NCBI GenBank assembly: GCA_946482285.1
Contig: CAMLQK010000001.1
Location: forward strand, 496,001-560,000
DNA: 64,000 nucleotides
Direction of reading: 5' to 3'
Origin: an uncultured Candidatus Saccharibacteria bacterium
GTDB taxonomy: Bacteria > Patescibacteria > Saccharimonadia > Saccharimonadales > UBA4665
Shown piece after piece: positions 9,606 through 17,283 of this stretch (position 1 is the first letter of the stretch; every line of letters starts with the position of its first letter). The translations under genes were made by a program, and so were the position numbers. The notes under the pieces are model-generated. The model saw nothing but the letters and a program-made list of their open reading frames with translations. It did not search any database and was not told the origin of the DNA.

Positions 9606-10280
9606 ATGAAAATATTGTACATCGATGATAATCGGCTGCTGGTTGATAGTGTAAAAAAGCTCCTAAATACAAACTATGTCGTTGACTTTATGTGTACTGG
9701 AAGGGGTGGCATCGAAAAGGCAAGCGCCATACAATATAACTTAATCATGCTGGACTTGGGTTTGCCTGATATGGATGGTTTTGATGTTTGCCGTGAGTTA
9801 CGGGACGCTAAAATTACCGCTCCTATTTTGGTGCTTACTATCCAAAAAGATCCTGCTATTTCCGTGGAATTGCTTAACTCCGGTGCCGACGACTTTTTGA
9901 CAAAACCCTTTAATGCTGATGTGCTGAAGGCCCGTGTAGCAGCATTGCTTCGAAGAAGCCAACGTGTCCAGCTGGAGCATATTATTGAAATCAGTGACCT
10001 GACAATTAACGTCACCCGTCGTCAGGTGTTGCGCGCTGGCACGCCTATCGAATTGCGCCGCAAAGAATTTGATATTTTAGAGTATTTAGCAACAAACCAT
10101 GGGCGTGTACTCACGCGGGCCATGATCCTTGACCATGTTTGGGAATCGGGCACCGAGGGCTGGAACAATACAGTTGATGTCCATATTAAGCAGCTTCGGG
10201 ACAAGGTAGACCGTCCTTTCACGTTTCCTTTGATCAAAACAGCTTATGGTATCGGCTATATGCTCGACGATACCCGGTAG
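9606..10280 (+). CDS. OmpR-family response regulator
   Basis: The 224-residue protein has a receiver domain (1-about 118) with the acidic pair IDDN at 6-9, phospho-acceptor Asp50 in LIMLDLGLPDMDG, the switch Thr in VLTIQKD and Lys in FLTKPF. A winged-helix DNA-binding domain follows (about 128-222), with RRKEFDILEYLATNHGRVLTR and WNNTVDVHIKQLRDKV. It lies 68 nt upstream of a histidine kinase gene and is presumably its partner. The start follows an AAGAGGATC ribosome-binding site. Targets are unknown; the divergently transcribed exosortase pair is a plausible one (inference). Confidence 0.9.
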   Translation: MKILYIDDNRLLVDSVKKLLNTNYVVDFMCTGRGGIEKASAIQYNLIMLDLGLPDMDGFDVCRELRDAKITAPILVLTIQKDPAISVELLNSGADDFLTKPFNADVLKARVAALLRRSQRVQLEHIIEISDLTINVTRRQVLRAGTPIELRRKEFDILEYLATNHGRVLTRAMILDHVWESGTEGWNNTVDVHIKQLRDKVDRPFTFPLIKTAYGIGYMLDDTR

Positions 10281-10348
10281 CCGATTGTTCGCTCACATAG
10301 TGCGATAGGTATTGGATTAAGGTTCCAGGCTCTGCTACAGGAGGTCAC

Positions 10349-11701
10349 GTGCAACAACAATCAAACCGTGCGCTTCACAACTCTAATGTTGTTAGTAAGG
10401 TTGTACTTGATAGCACCTACGTCGTCGTGGTGCTGATGACTCTCTTAATGTTGGTAAGTTTTGACACCTCCCAGCCGTACTCACTCAATAGGTTAGGGGT
10501 ATGTGTGGCGGCCTTTGCGTACGTTTTTGCCACACACTTCCTGGCCCGAAGGGGGTGTCGTTCGCTTGTCGCCTACGCAATGGTGCTTTTCTACATGCTG
10601 CTCGCAACCGGCATATCGTGGTTCTGGGGTATTAATACGCCGCTTGGCGTGCTAATTTTTGGCCTTGCTATTATGGTTGCTGGAATATTATTGGCTGCCA
10701 GACATGCTATCTTCGCTGGTGTGATGGCAGCTGCCATAATAATGGGGATACAACTTGCACTGACACTTGAGTGGCACAGTGCCCATGATATGTGGTCTGA
10801 TAATGTATCTAGCCTTGGTGATGCGATGGCCTATTGCACTGTATTGGGGGCTCTGTCAATCATTTCGTGGCTGTATAACCGCGAAATGGAGCGCTCGCTA
10901 ACACAAGCAAAGCAGGCCGAACTAGCATTACTGCGTCAGAAGGCGGCGCTGCGCCAACATGTTAAAAGCCGTACATCTGAGCTGCGGAGGGTGCAGCTAG
11001 AAGAAATGCAGCAGATGTACCACTTTGCCGAATTGGGCCAATTGGGTGTTACATTGCTGCACGACCTAGCTAACCATTTGTCTGCTTTGAACTTAGAAAT
11101 AGAGGACTTACGCAAAAAGGAGCGTACTGAGTCGATCATCCGCATACAGCGAATTATTAACTACCTGGAGGGGGTAGTAGACCGTACCCGAGATCGGTTG
11201 CAAGGCAATACGCAAGAGCAGTCGTTTAATATTATCCGTAAAACCACAGAGACAGTGGCCTTCCTGCGTTATAAGGCAGCGAAGTCAGGGGTGATAATCG
11301 ACTGGCAGCCAGCGGGCCGGTCGTGGAAATACATAGGCGATCCCGACAGCTTTAACCAGATTATCGCAATTATTACGAGTAACGCTATTGATGCCTATGA
11401 TGGTGTTCCACGGCTGCCTACCGAGGCTCCTCCGCTTGTTACGGTGGCAGTAGGGCGGAACGATACGCACATTATTATAACAATTAGTGACTGGGGCCGA
11501 GGTATACCTAAAAGTGACCGCAAGCATTTGTTTAAGCCCTCACATAGTTCCAAGAAATCAGGTCTCGGTCTCGGTCTTTATATTGTTAAACAAATTGTAG
11601 AGATGCAGTTTTCTGGGACGATTGGTGTCAGTACTAAAGAGGGGACAGTGTTTACGATCTCACTGCCATTACAAAAACCTGCCGCCAAAACACCTGCATA
11701 A
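10349..11701 (+). CDS. Membrane sensor histidine kinase
   Basis: The 450-residue protein has about five or six N-terminal membrane helices (residues 20-170), a coiled linker (about 178-225), and a dimerisation helix with the probable phospho-acceptor His238 in LLHDLANHLSALN. A C-terminal HATPase domain follows, with N box IITSNAIDAYDG, G1 box DWGRGIP and G2 box SGLGLGLYIVKQI. The start is GTG, chosen because AGGAGGT lies 3-9 nt upstream. It is the likely partner of the response regulator just upstream. The sensed signal cannot be read from the membrane region. Confidence 0.88.
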   Translation: MQQQSNRALHNSNVVSKVVLDSTYVVVVLMTLLMLVSFDTSQPYSLNRLGVCVAAFAYVFATHFLARRGCRSLVAYAMVLFYMLLATGISWFWGINTPLGVLIFGLAIMVAGILLAARHAIFAGVMAAAIIMGIQLALTLEWHSAHDMWSDNVSSLGDAMAYCTVLGALSIISWLYNREMERSLTQAKQAELALLRQKAALRQHVKSRTSELRRVQLEEMQQMYHFAELGQLGVTLLHDLANHLSALNLEIEDLRKKERTESIIRIQRIINYLEGVVDRTRDRLQGNTQEQSFNIIRKTTETVAFLRYKAAKSGVIIDWQPAGRSWKYIGDPDSFNQIIAIITSNAIDAYDGVPRLPTEAPPLVTVAVGRNDTHIIITISDWGRGIPKSDRKHLFKPSHSSKKSGLGLGLYIVKQIVEMQFSGTIGVSTKEGTVFTISLPLQKPAAKTPA

Positions 11702-11706
11702 TTTGG

Positions 11707-11712
11707 TATAGT
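11707..11712 (+). promoter_or_regulatory. -10 box TATAGT, leaderless start
   Basis: Ends 6 nt before the ATG of the MazG-like gene, so the expected transcription start falls on the start codon; no ribosome-binding site is visible. Confidence 0.6.
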
Positions 11713-11718
11713 TCGGAT

Positions 11719-12105
11719 ATGAATACTTACCTTCTCAATAAACTTGTACGTGACAACATTCCAACACACCAACAGCAAACCAACCAAAACCCTGTTTTCC
11801 GCCGTCTTTCACCGGAAGAGCACAAGCGCGCACTATTGCAGAAAGTAATAGAAGAAGCCAATGAAATTCCATTAGACGACGCTTTGGAGGCGGCGAAGGA
11901 ATTGGCCGATGTCCAACAGGCGTTAGATGACTTGGCCGAAGTACTGCAAATTGCTAAAGAGGATATTGCGGCTGCCCAAGCGAAAAAGCAGGAGCGAAAC
12001 GGTGCCTTCAGGAGCGGGTTGTACGTTGAGTCAGTGTCAGTGGAGCCTGGTAGTGAATGGGACGTATATTACGGTAGTGATCCGGTGCGCTTTCCCAAAC
12101 GATAG
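11719..12105 (+). CDS. MazG-like nucleotide pyrophosphohydrolase
   Basis: The 128-residue protein begins LNKLVRDNIP, a common opening of MazG-like/phosphoribosyl-ATP pyrophosphatase-like proteins. It carries the metal-binding pattern KVIEEANE (about 43-50) followed by ELADVQQALDDL (about 64-75), where acidic residues bind Mg. Members hydrolyse non-canonical or excess NTPs to the monophosphate. The promoter is leaderless-type. A 15-bp tandem duplication covers its stop region. Substrate is unknown. Confidence 0.75.
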   Translation: MNTYLLNKLVRDNIPTHQQQTNQNPVFRRLSPEEHKRALLQKVIEEANEIPLDDALEAAKELADVQQALDDLAEVLQIAKEDIAAAQAKKQERNGAFRSGLYVESVSVEPGSEWDVYYGSDPVRFPKR

Positions 12106-12126
12106 CCTGAGAAACGATAGCCTGAG
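12097..12126 (+). repeat. 15-bp tandem duplication at a stop codon
   Basis: Two adjacent copies of AAACGATAGCCTGAG; the first contains the TAG stop of the MazG-like gene. It looks like a recent slippage or duplication event. Confidence 0.9.
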
Positions 12127-12155
12127 ATAAGCCGGCTGGATGTCAAACTACACGG

Positions 12156-12905
12156 TTAGGCGGCTTTGCCACCCTTTTGCCACGGTACATTTTGTAAAAA
12201 TGGTGCAAATAAATCTTCCTCAAGAGGAATAGTAGTTTCGGCTAGCTCTTCGCTGTTGGGCGTGCGGTCTTGGAATTCGACAAAGGACACATCCGTGATG
12301 ATGGCAAGCGGTGTTTGTTCTGCGCCTTCGCCCATTTGCAAAACGGCAGCCGCTGTTAAGCCTCCCGCAACATCAGCTTGCGAGACACTAAAAGGCTTAC
12401 CAAATAGGTCGGGTTGGCCAATATAGTTTTTGAGCGCTTTAAACCCGCAGTAGGCAAGGGTGATGCCCATCGTGCCACGACGCATGGGATGGCAGGTGCT
12501 ATCAGTAATGATGACGCCCACGTTCTGTACGCCAAACCGGGTACGTAGATAATGCCATGCAGCCACGGCAGTCGCTTGGGGATCTTTGGGCCAGAGCACA
12601 TAGTCGCCGCCTCCGTTCGAGGCATCAATACCAGCGGCTGGAATTAGTGTGTTGTTCGTGATAGTAAAGTGGTGGCCATACTTGCTATGCTCTACGGGCA
12701 AGTAATATGAAGATTCCTGCACGATCAGCTGCTCGCGGTCGGCTGTGGCTGCCGGGATAACGCTGCCTTCGCATAGCGAAACAACCTTGGAAGTAATAGC
12801 GACAATACTGCCTTCCTCTAGTGTGTTGATTGCCGTATCAAGCAGGTTTGTCAGGCTGGTCGAACCTGCAGTAATTATGTCTGTTCTTACACTGGTGACT
12901 ATCAT
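12156..12905 (-). CDS. CofE-like gamma-glutamyl ligase family protein
   Basis: The 249-residue protein matches the F420-0:gamma-glutamyl ligase fold family. It shows an early VAITSKVVSLCEG block (about 34-46), a GIDASNGGGDYVLWPKDP block (about 93-110), and IITDSTCHPMRRGTMGITLAYCGFK, the conserved Asp/Ser/Arg region. In F420 producers CofE adds glutamates to F420-0. No other F420 gene is in this window, and reduced CPR genomes usually lack that cofactor, so a folate-type or other gamma-glutamylation role is possible (inference). The promoter TATAGT lies 8 nt upstream. Confidence 0.78.
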   Translation of the reverse strand: MIVTSVRTDIITAGSTSLTNLLDTAINTLEEGSIVAITSKVVSLCEGSVIPAATADREQLIVQESSYYLPVEHSKYGHHFTITNNTLIPAAGIDASNGGGDYVLWPKDPQATAVAAWHYLRTRFGVQNVGVIITDSTCHPMRRGTMGITLAYCGFKALKNYIGQPDLFGKPFSVSQADVAGGLTAAAVLQMGEGAEQTPLAIITDVSFVEFQDRTPNSEELAETTIPLEEDLFAPFLQNVPWQKGGKAA

Positions 12906-12913
12906 ATGCCGCT

Positions 12914-12919
12914 ACTATA
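12914..12919 (-). promoter_or_regulatory. -10 box TATAGT for the CofE-like gene
   Basis: Reads TATAGT on the minus strand and ends 8 nt before the ATG, giving an almost leaderless transcript. Confidence 0.55.
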
Positions 12920-12977
12920 CCATGGGACTCTTTTAATGCGTGACCAAAAAGTGTACAATACTACTGTTAAAGCATTT

Positions 12978-13051
12978 GGCGCCATGGCGGAGTGGTTACG
13001 CAGAGGTCTGCAAAACCTTGTACACCGGTTCGAATCCGGTTGGTGCCTCCA
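12978..13051 (+). tRNA. tRNA-Cys (GCA)
   Basis: Full cloverleaf: acceptor GGCGCCA/TGGTGCC (one G:U), anticodon stem GAGGT/ACCTT with loop CTGCAAA (anticodon GCA), T arm ACCGG-TTCGAAT-CCGGT, discriminator T and encoded CCA at 13049-13051. Confidence 0.97.
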
Positions 13052-13062
13052 TTGTATGTTTT

Positions 13063-13093
13063 AAAATAGTTCACTCGCAGGGTGGACTATTTT
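13063..13093 (+). terminator. Hairpin terminator after tRNA-Cys
   Basis: AAAATAGTTCAC pairs with GTGGACTATTTT (one T:G) around a 7-nt loop and ends in TTTT. Confidence 0.7.
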
Positions 13094-13130
13094 GCTATAC
13101 TAGAATAGAAAGTTAAACAGTCAGACTCAT

Positions 13131-14510
13131 ATGGACCCTCAAAATAACGCTTGGACGCCCAAGCCCTACCAACCAAAAAATGATACGCCGGCAGACCAGC
13201 CCGCTGCGCCGTCCAACACGCCTCCAGCCGACCCGTATGCTTGGCAGCGCCCAGAACCACAACAGCAAGTGCTACAGCAGCCTTCGTTTCCACAGCAAAA
13301 CCAAGCTCAGCAGAATCCGGGGCAGCCATTGCCGCCAGTGCAGCCTCAGCCCTGGAGTCCTCCCACGGCTCCTGTGACTCCTGCTCCGGTGCAGCACACC
13401 ACCGGCCAGCCGCTTGGGCCAACCCAGCAATTTGGCGGCCAGATGGCCGAATTGCCACCGCTAGGAGGTAACCAGCCACGACATACATCGCATAACCCCG
13501 AGAAAAGACAGCGATTAATTCTGTGGATTGTCGTAGCATTGTTGGTTATCCTGCCAGCAATCGGCATTGGCTTGTACCTGTATAGCAGCCTGTCAAAGGA
13601 CTCCAATAACCAAAAAACAACCCAGCAGCTCGAAAAACTTACCTATAACAACCAGGCTTTGGCAGATTTGGCAAAGGGCACTATTACCCAAGCACAGGTA
13701 GATAAGCTCGACAAAAAAGCCACCTTCTTTACCGCTTTCAAAAAAGCCGCCACAACCCAAACCGTCCAAACAAAGTGGGATGTATTCTATACCAAGCAAC
13801 AAGACGACGAGCGGGGCGACCAGTACACCCTGTATGACACAACCGTCGATTACAAGTCCAAGAAGTACGCATACGCCGAAAACACCTATAGCAACTTGGG
13901 CGTTTACCAAACCCGCTGTATAGAGGGCCGCCAATTTAACTTTAACGACAGTAAGTTAACCACCAGCCCAGCATGGCAACCCGCCAGCGACAGCACTGAT
14001 TGCAAGTTCAATACCGTTACCATGCATATGAACGATGGCATGAACACCGGCGGCTTGTCGGATAAGCAGGCAGATACTTTTATCCGCAAAATCCAAGGCT
14101 ACAATATGGTTGATGTAAAGTCTGTGGCTGTTGCCGAGCAGGCAGGCAAGCAGTATCTTAAGGTTGACGCTGAAGTTGCCCCGCGCAAACAGAGCGATGG
14201 CATTTACTGGGGTATGCAGCTATTTATGAACGCTTTCCAAAGCACTGGCGTGGACGCCGAAAAGCACCCGTATACCTACTTTGGATCGGGTCGTGAAGGT
14301 GCGTTGGTTACATACTATATCGACCCAGGCACCCAGTTGCCAGTGTATGCTGTCATGAAATCCACTGCCCCATTGGGCAAGGACGGTAAACCGGAGGCGG
14401 TGCAGTCGTGGAGTCATCGGTATATCGAATACGCGTACCCATCGGAAGTAGTCCAGTTTAAGCTGGAAGACAGTAAGTCAATTACGTTTAGTACTTGGCC
14501 AACCAACTAA
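13131..14510 (+). CDS. Membrane-anchored protein with Pro/Gln-rich N-terminus
   Basis: The 459-residue protein has a low-complexity Pro/Gln-rich segment (about 5-115), a basic patch HNPEKRQR, one membrane helix (about 128-150) and a soluble C-terminal domain of about 300 residues with a few cysteines (CIEGRQF, TDCKFNT). The charge pattern places the Pro-rich part inside and the C-terminal domain outside. I do not recognise the outer domain. It stands alone between two tRNA genes, with a TATACT box about 30 nt upstream. Membrane-anchored proteins of this shape are common in CPR genomes; function unknown. Confidence 0.75.
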   Translation: MDPQNNAWTPKPYQPKNDTPADQPAAPSNTPPADPYAWQRPEPQQQVLQQPSFPQQNQAQQNPGQPLPPVQPQPWSPPTAPVTPAPVQHTTGQPLGPTQQFGGQMAELPPLGGNQPRHTSHNPEKRQRLILWIVVALLVILPAIGIGLYLYSSLSKDSNNQKTTQQLEKLTYNNQALADLAKGTITQAQVDKLDKKATFFTAFKKAATTQTVQTKWDVFYTKQQDDERGDQYTLYDTTVDYKSKKYAYAENTYSNLGVYQTRCIEGRQFNFNDSKLTTSPAWQPASDSTDCKFNTVTMHMNDGMNTGGLSDKQADTFIRKIQGYNMVDVKSVAVAEQAGKQYLKVDAEVAPRKQSDGIYWGMQLFMNAFQSTGVDAEKHPYTYFGSGREGALVTYYIDPGTQLPVYAVMKSTAPLGKDGKPEAVQSWSHRYIEYAYPSEVVQFKLEDSKSITFSTWPTN

Positions 14511-14574
14511 AGTGGCGCTGACCTCTGGTGTTCGCCGACCGACTTTGCTACAATAGTCACATTGCCAATGGCAT

Positions 14575-14662
14575 GGGCGAGTGGCGGAATTGGTATACGC
14601 GGCGGACTTAAAATCCGCTGGCTGAATAAGCCTTGAGGGTTCGAGTCCCTCCTCGCCCACCA
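14575..14662 (+). tRNA. tRNA-Leu (TAA)
   Basis: Class II tRNA: acceptor GGGCGAG/CTCGCCC, anticodon stem GCGGA/TCCGC with loop CTTAAAA (anticodon TAA), long variable arm (TGGCTGAATAAGCCTT), T arm GAGGG-TTCGAGT-CCCTC, discriminator A and encoded CCA. Confidence 0.97.
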
Positions 14663-14698
14663 TCTAAAAATGACCTGGATTTCCAGGTCATTTTTAGA
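14663..14698 (+). terminator. Perfect hairpin after tRNA-Leu
   Basis: TCTAAAAATGACCTGG and its exact reverse complement flank a 4-nt loop (ATTT); the 3' arm supplies the T-run. It can work on both strands. Confidence 0.85.
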
Positions 14699-14769
14699 TC
14701 ATGCCGAAGATGGGGATGAGAACGAATAATAACAAAGTTGCCAGTGGCAAGTTTGCAATCAAACAGAAA

Positions 14770-14782
14770 CGAGTCCCTCCTC
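14770..14782 (+). repeat. 13-bp copy of the tRNA-Leu 3' segment
   Basis: CGAGTCCCTCCTC is identical to 14642-14654 in the T arm/acceptor of tRNA-Leu. It lies just before the orphan cassette region and may be a remnant attachment site. The remaining sequence from 14699 to 14818 shows nothing else I can name. Confidence 0.5.
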
Positions 14783-14818
14783 TGTAGCTATACAAGTGGC
14801 GGAAGTAACCCGTTATTG

Positions 14819-15001
14819 TATAATTACTATTGTTTTGTTGAGTTATTCGCTCCAAAGCACATTTACAGACAGCTAGAAGTAGCAAAACGAGAAGTTTGCC
14901 CATGCCACGTGGCCAAACTTCTCGTTTTGTGTTCAGGATACACAGCCTAGAAACGAATTTAGGTGGCACGTCACGCCAACGGGAAGAATGAGGAGCCACG
15001 T
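14819..15001 (+). promoter_or_regulatory. Cassette A promoter and structured leader
   Basis: -10 TATAAT at 14819-14824. First hairpin P1 at 14840-14852 (GAGT/GCTC). Conserved box AAGCACATT at 14855-14863. The 5' arm GACAGCTAGAAG at 14868-14879 is the exact reverse complement of 16124-16135 in the gene's own 3' UTR. Hairpin P2 is a perfect 16-bp stem, 14883-14898 with 14914-14929. Hairpin P3 at 14928-14944 is TGTGT/ACACA with loop TCAGGAT. A GAGGAG ribosome-binding site precedes ATG 15002. Confidence 0.85.
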
Positions 15002-16045
15002 ATGTGGGCTGTCATTTTTACAGCGCTGCTGATAGCAGGGGCTGTACTTGGATGTGTGGTGCTTATGCGCCGCACATCCAGCGTCGAAGCTGTTCCGGCG
15101 CCTGCACCACTGCCGGTGTCCAGTGTTGACATCGCTGCCCAGGCTACCAAGCTGGCAGTGCATGCCGACAAAATGGTGGTCGTACTGCCACGCTCAATGT
15201 CAGACCTCCATTTGCTGCTGCACTTCGTACTCGCCGACATTCTGCGCGAAGGTGCCTTCAAGGACCGGGGAGTTGCGGTATTTGCTCAAATGGACGGCGT
15301 GCTATTGCAGCGCATCCAGGTCCTTCGCGCTGCAACGGGCAAGCGAATGGCAGGTGTTATTCAGTATCGTGCATCCGCGTTCCAAGCCATGCAGCATGGT
15401 TCGCCCGAAGACCAGGCTCGCGCTACCCGCGAGTTCGTCAGGAGGCTTACGCCGGCTGACGCCCAGCTTTTGCTGTCGGCCTGTGTCGCTGGCTACCAGG
15501 TATTTGCGGATGTGCATCAAGCCTATGTACAAGCCGGGCTAGCGCAAGCAGGCAACATGCCGGAGCTGCCGTCGGCAACGATCATTCAGGATTTGTGCCA
15601 GCAGGCGAGCTGGAACGAGTTGTCGCTGGCGATATCCCACGACCTGAAGGTTCCGGCACAGGGTTGGCTGCATATGGCCCACTTCATGATGTGCCTGTTC
15701 GAGCGTACGTCGGAGCGTATTTTGCTTCCACCACTGCGCCAGGACATGACCCTGACCCTGGGCAACCTAGCCCGTCGTTTTTCTCGTGTTTACAGCGATG
15801 CTGAGATGGACGCGGGAAGTTCCTTTGGGGCACTGGTGCATGCGCTGGCGTTCCTGCCGGGCTTCCGGGTGCTGGTATGGAGTCATGCCGACTTCCTGCT
15901 GCAAGTGCTGAACCTGGCAATCCGCCAGCATCAGGGCATTGACGAAGAAGTGCGGAATGCCGAAGTCATCATGAGTCTTCTGGAACAGATCTCGGCAGTC
16001 CAATACGACGCAACTCATGACTATCGTCCTCAGGGCGATCTCTAA
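15002..16045 (+). CDS. Orphan cassette protein A, N-terminal membrane anchor
   Basis: The protein is 347 residues long. ATG 15002 is chosen over GTG 14963 because GAGGAG sits at proper distance and the protein then opens directly with its membrane helix (about 1-22, ending LMRR). The positive residues after the helix suggest an outside N-terminus and a cytoplasmic C-terminal domain. The rest is predicted helical, with no domain I recognise. Short patterns (QVLRAATGKRMAGVIQYRAS; HFMMCLFERTSER) faintly resemble cassette C. The coding sequence is visibly GC-richer than flanking genes. It has its own promoter, leader and 3' element. Function unknown. Confidence 0.75.
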   Translation: MWAVIFTALLIAGAVLGCVVLMRRTSSVEAVPAPAPLPVSSVDIAAQATKLAVHADKMVVVLPRSMSDLHLLLHFVLADILREGAFKDRGVAVFAQMDGVLLQRIQVLRAATGKRMAGVIQYRASAFQAMQHGSPEDQARATREFVRRLTPADAQLLLSACVAGYQVFADVHQAYVQAGLAQAGNMPELPSATIIQDLCQQASWNELSLAISHDLKVPAQGWLHMAHFMMCLFERTSERILLPPLRQDMTLTLGNLARRFSRVYSDAEMDAGSSFGALVHALAFLPGFRVLVWSHADFLLQVLNLAIRQHQGIDEEVRNAEVIMSLLEQISAVQYDATHDYRPQGDL

Positions 16046-16060
16046 CGGAGTCGCTCCCGA

Positions 16061-16141
16061 GGGACGGACATGTCAGATCGGTACAGAGCCGCACATGCCA
16101 GCTCTGCTGTGCTATCTCTGTATCTTCTAGCTGTCCGTCCC
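16061..16141 (+). promoter_or_regulatory. Cassette A structured 3' UTR element
   Basis: GGGACGGACA (16061-16070) pairs exactly with TGTCCGTCCC (16132-16141). Nested stems TACAGAG/CTCTGTA and GCACA/TGTGC lie inside. The segment 16124-16135 (CTTCTAGCTGTC) is the 3' arm complementary to leader arm 14868-14879 and overlaps the local closing stem, so the two pairings compete. Confidence 0.8.
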
Positions 16142-16214
16142 ACCCCTGTTTTGGTAGTAAAAAACCGCTATATGTCAAAACACAAGCAGTATTGCATTTA
16201 GCATTAAAAAGTGA

Positions 16215-16417
16215 TATAATTATAAGGTTTCGTTAGAGTGCAGTTTTAGTACTCCGAAGCACATTTCCAGATAGACAGAAAACTCAAGGTGAGGCATGCT
16301 GCCATAACAGATTGTGGCCGCTTTCCTCATCTTGTGTTCAGAATACACAGACACTCAGTTTTTTCGGACATTGTCCGAGAGTGTCGGGGAATCCCTGCAA
16401 TAAACACGGAGTGCACC
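16215..16417 (+). promoter_or_regulatory. Cassette B promoter and structured leader
   Basis: -35-like TTGCAT 17 nt before -10 TATAAT (16215-16220). P1 at 16236-16254 (GAGTGC/GTACTC). Box AAGCACATT at 16257-16265. The 5' arm CAGATAGACAGAA at 16268-16280 is the exact reverse complement of 17192-17204. P2 pairs 16285-16294 with 16325-16334 (one G:T). P3 at 16333-16349 is TGTGT-TCAGAAT-ACACA. A further hairpin at 16351-16384 contains CGGAC/GTCCG. The ribosome-binding site CGGAG precedes ATG 16418. Confidence 0.85.
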
Positions 16418-17062
16418 ATGTTGTCTCCCGATCCCATGATCAACGGGGGAGTACTCGCCTTCTGGGTGGTCTTCCTGCCGCTCGTCGCACTGTACTGCCG
16501 GCAGATCTACATCGCCAACCGCAACACACCGGCGCCGACGGAGCCCGAGCAGGTGGACCTGCAGACCGTTCCGCCTATCGCGGACACCCAGCGTGTTCTT
16601 GACCACGCCCGGACCATCCGGCTGCCGCTCAGCTGCAAGCAGCAAAGGGAGCTCCTGACCTTCGCCATTGCCCTTTGCGGCATCGGCAAGCTCGCCCAGC
16701 ACCCCGTCTTCAAGGCGATGCGCAGTACGCACGCCAAGGAGCTCCGCCTCTTCACCGCCGCGTTTTCCGACCGGCTGGTGGCACGTTTCGCCGGCATCCA
16801 CTTGCCGATCGACTACACCGATGCGGACGGCCGCCTCGACTTCACCACGGAGGATGACCGTACCGCCGGCGTCATCAACAAGGTACTCGACAACCCCGAG
16901 CTCACCAAGGTGCTCTGCGGCATCTGCAGCATCTGCAACTGGGAGCTGGTCTCGGTCTACCGCGACTACTGCGAGCAGCCCGGCCGCCCCCAACAGTTCA
17001 GCCTGATCGAGACCGGCGTCTTCGACGCGCTCTTCCGGCACGCTGGAGTCCCTGCTGCCTGA
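16418..17062 (+). CDS. Orphan cassette protein B, N-terminal membrane anchor
   Basis: The 214-residue protein starts at ATG 16418, placed 6 nt after GGAG and downstream of the leader hairpins; longer upstream frames run through the structured leader and are not used. A membrane helix spans about residues 10-30 (GVLAFWVVFLPLVALY) and is followed by a helical cytoplasmic region. Patterns QHPVF (compare AHPEF in C) and NPELTKVLCGICSICNWELVSVY (compare QPEIVGLLMEAADTI in C) hint at a divergent shared family. It has the strongest GC-rich codon use of the group by eye. No known domain recognised. Confidence 0.72.
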   Translation: MLSPDPMINGGVLAFWVVFLPLVALYCRQIYIANRNTPAPTEPEQVDLQTVPPIADTQRVLDHARTIRLPLSCKQQRELLTFAIALCGIGKLAQHPVFKAMRSTHAKELRLFTAAFSDRLVARFAGIHLPIDYTDADGRLDFTTEDDRTAGVINKVLDNPELTKVLCGICSICNWELVSVYRDYCEQPGRPQQFSLIETGVFDALFRHAGVPAA

Positions 17063-17115
17063 ATGCAATACCCAACCCACTAAACTGAGGTGGTGACACC
17101 CGCGAGCCTGGAGCT

Positions 17116-17204
17116 CAGATAGATAGAATGGTTATGAACCGTTTCAAGTCTGCCTGGGCATCCGCCTGCGCGTCTTAAACGTATTCTGACCTTCTGTCTA
17201 TCTG
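17116..17204 (+). promoter_or_regulatory. Cassette B structured 3' UTR element
   Basis: CAGATAGATAGAA (17116-17128) pairs with TTCTGTCTATCTG (17192-17204) with one wobble. Inside are hairpins GGTT-ATG-AACC and CGTTT/AAACG. The same 3' strand pairs perfectly over 13 bp with leader arm 16268-16280, so the local strand is a near copy of the leader arm (12 of 13). Confidence 0.85.
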
Positions 17205-17206
17205 AC

Positions 17207-17258
17207 TCCCTCCATAAACGCATAGTTATGCTGATGAGCTGTGGGACAGCGAAAGGGA
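17207..17258 (+). ncRNA. Hammerhead self-cleaving ribozyme (type III layout)
   Basis: All core parts are present in order. Stem III TCCCT (17207-17211) pairs with AGGGA (17254-17258). H17 is C at 17212. Stem I CATAA (17213-17217) pairs with TTATG (17226-17230). The catalytic core CTGATGA is at 17231-17237, stem II GCTGT-GGG-ACAGC at 17238-17250, and GAAA at 17251-17254. Predicted cleavage is between 17212 and 17213, 8 nt after the cassette B 3' element, which would give that transcript a defined 3' end. Stem III can extend with one mismatch. Confidence 0.9.
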
Positions 17259-17283
17259 ATTGGTAAGTATAAACTTTTTGTGG

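Noticed and set aside
14963..15001. GTG 14963 as start of cassette protein A
   Set aside because: Poor ribosome-binding site; ATG 15002 has GAGGAG at proper distance and starts directly with the membrane helix.
16040..16238. Integron-style attC sites flanking the cassettes (CTCTAACG/CGTTAGAG at 16040-16047 and 16231-16238)
   Set aside because: Core sites are not repeated at the other cassette borders, each cassette has its own promoter, and there is no integron integrase in the window.
16355..17080. 241-codon open frame on the minus strand over cassette B
   Set aside because: Shadow of a GC-rich gene; composition of the product is implausible and it would read through the structured leader.
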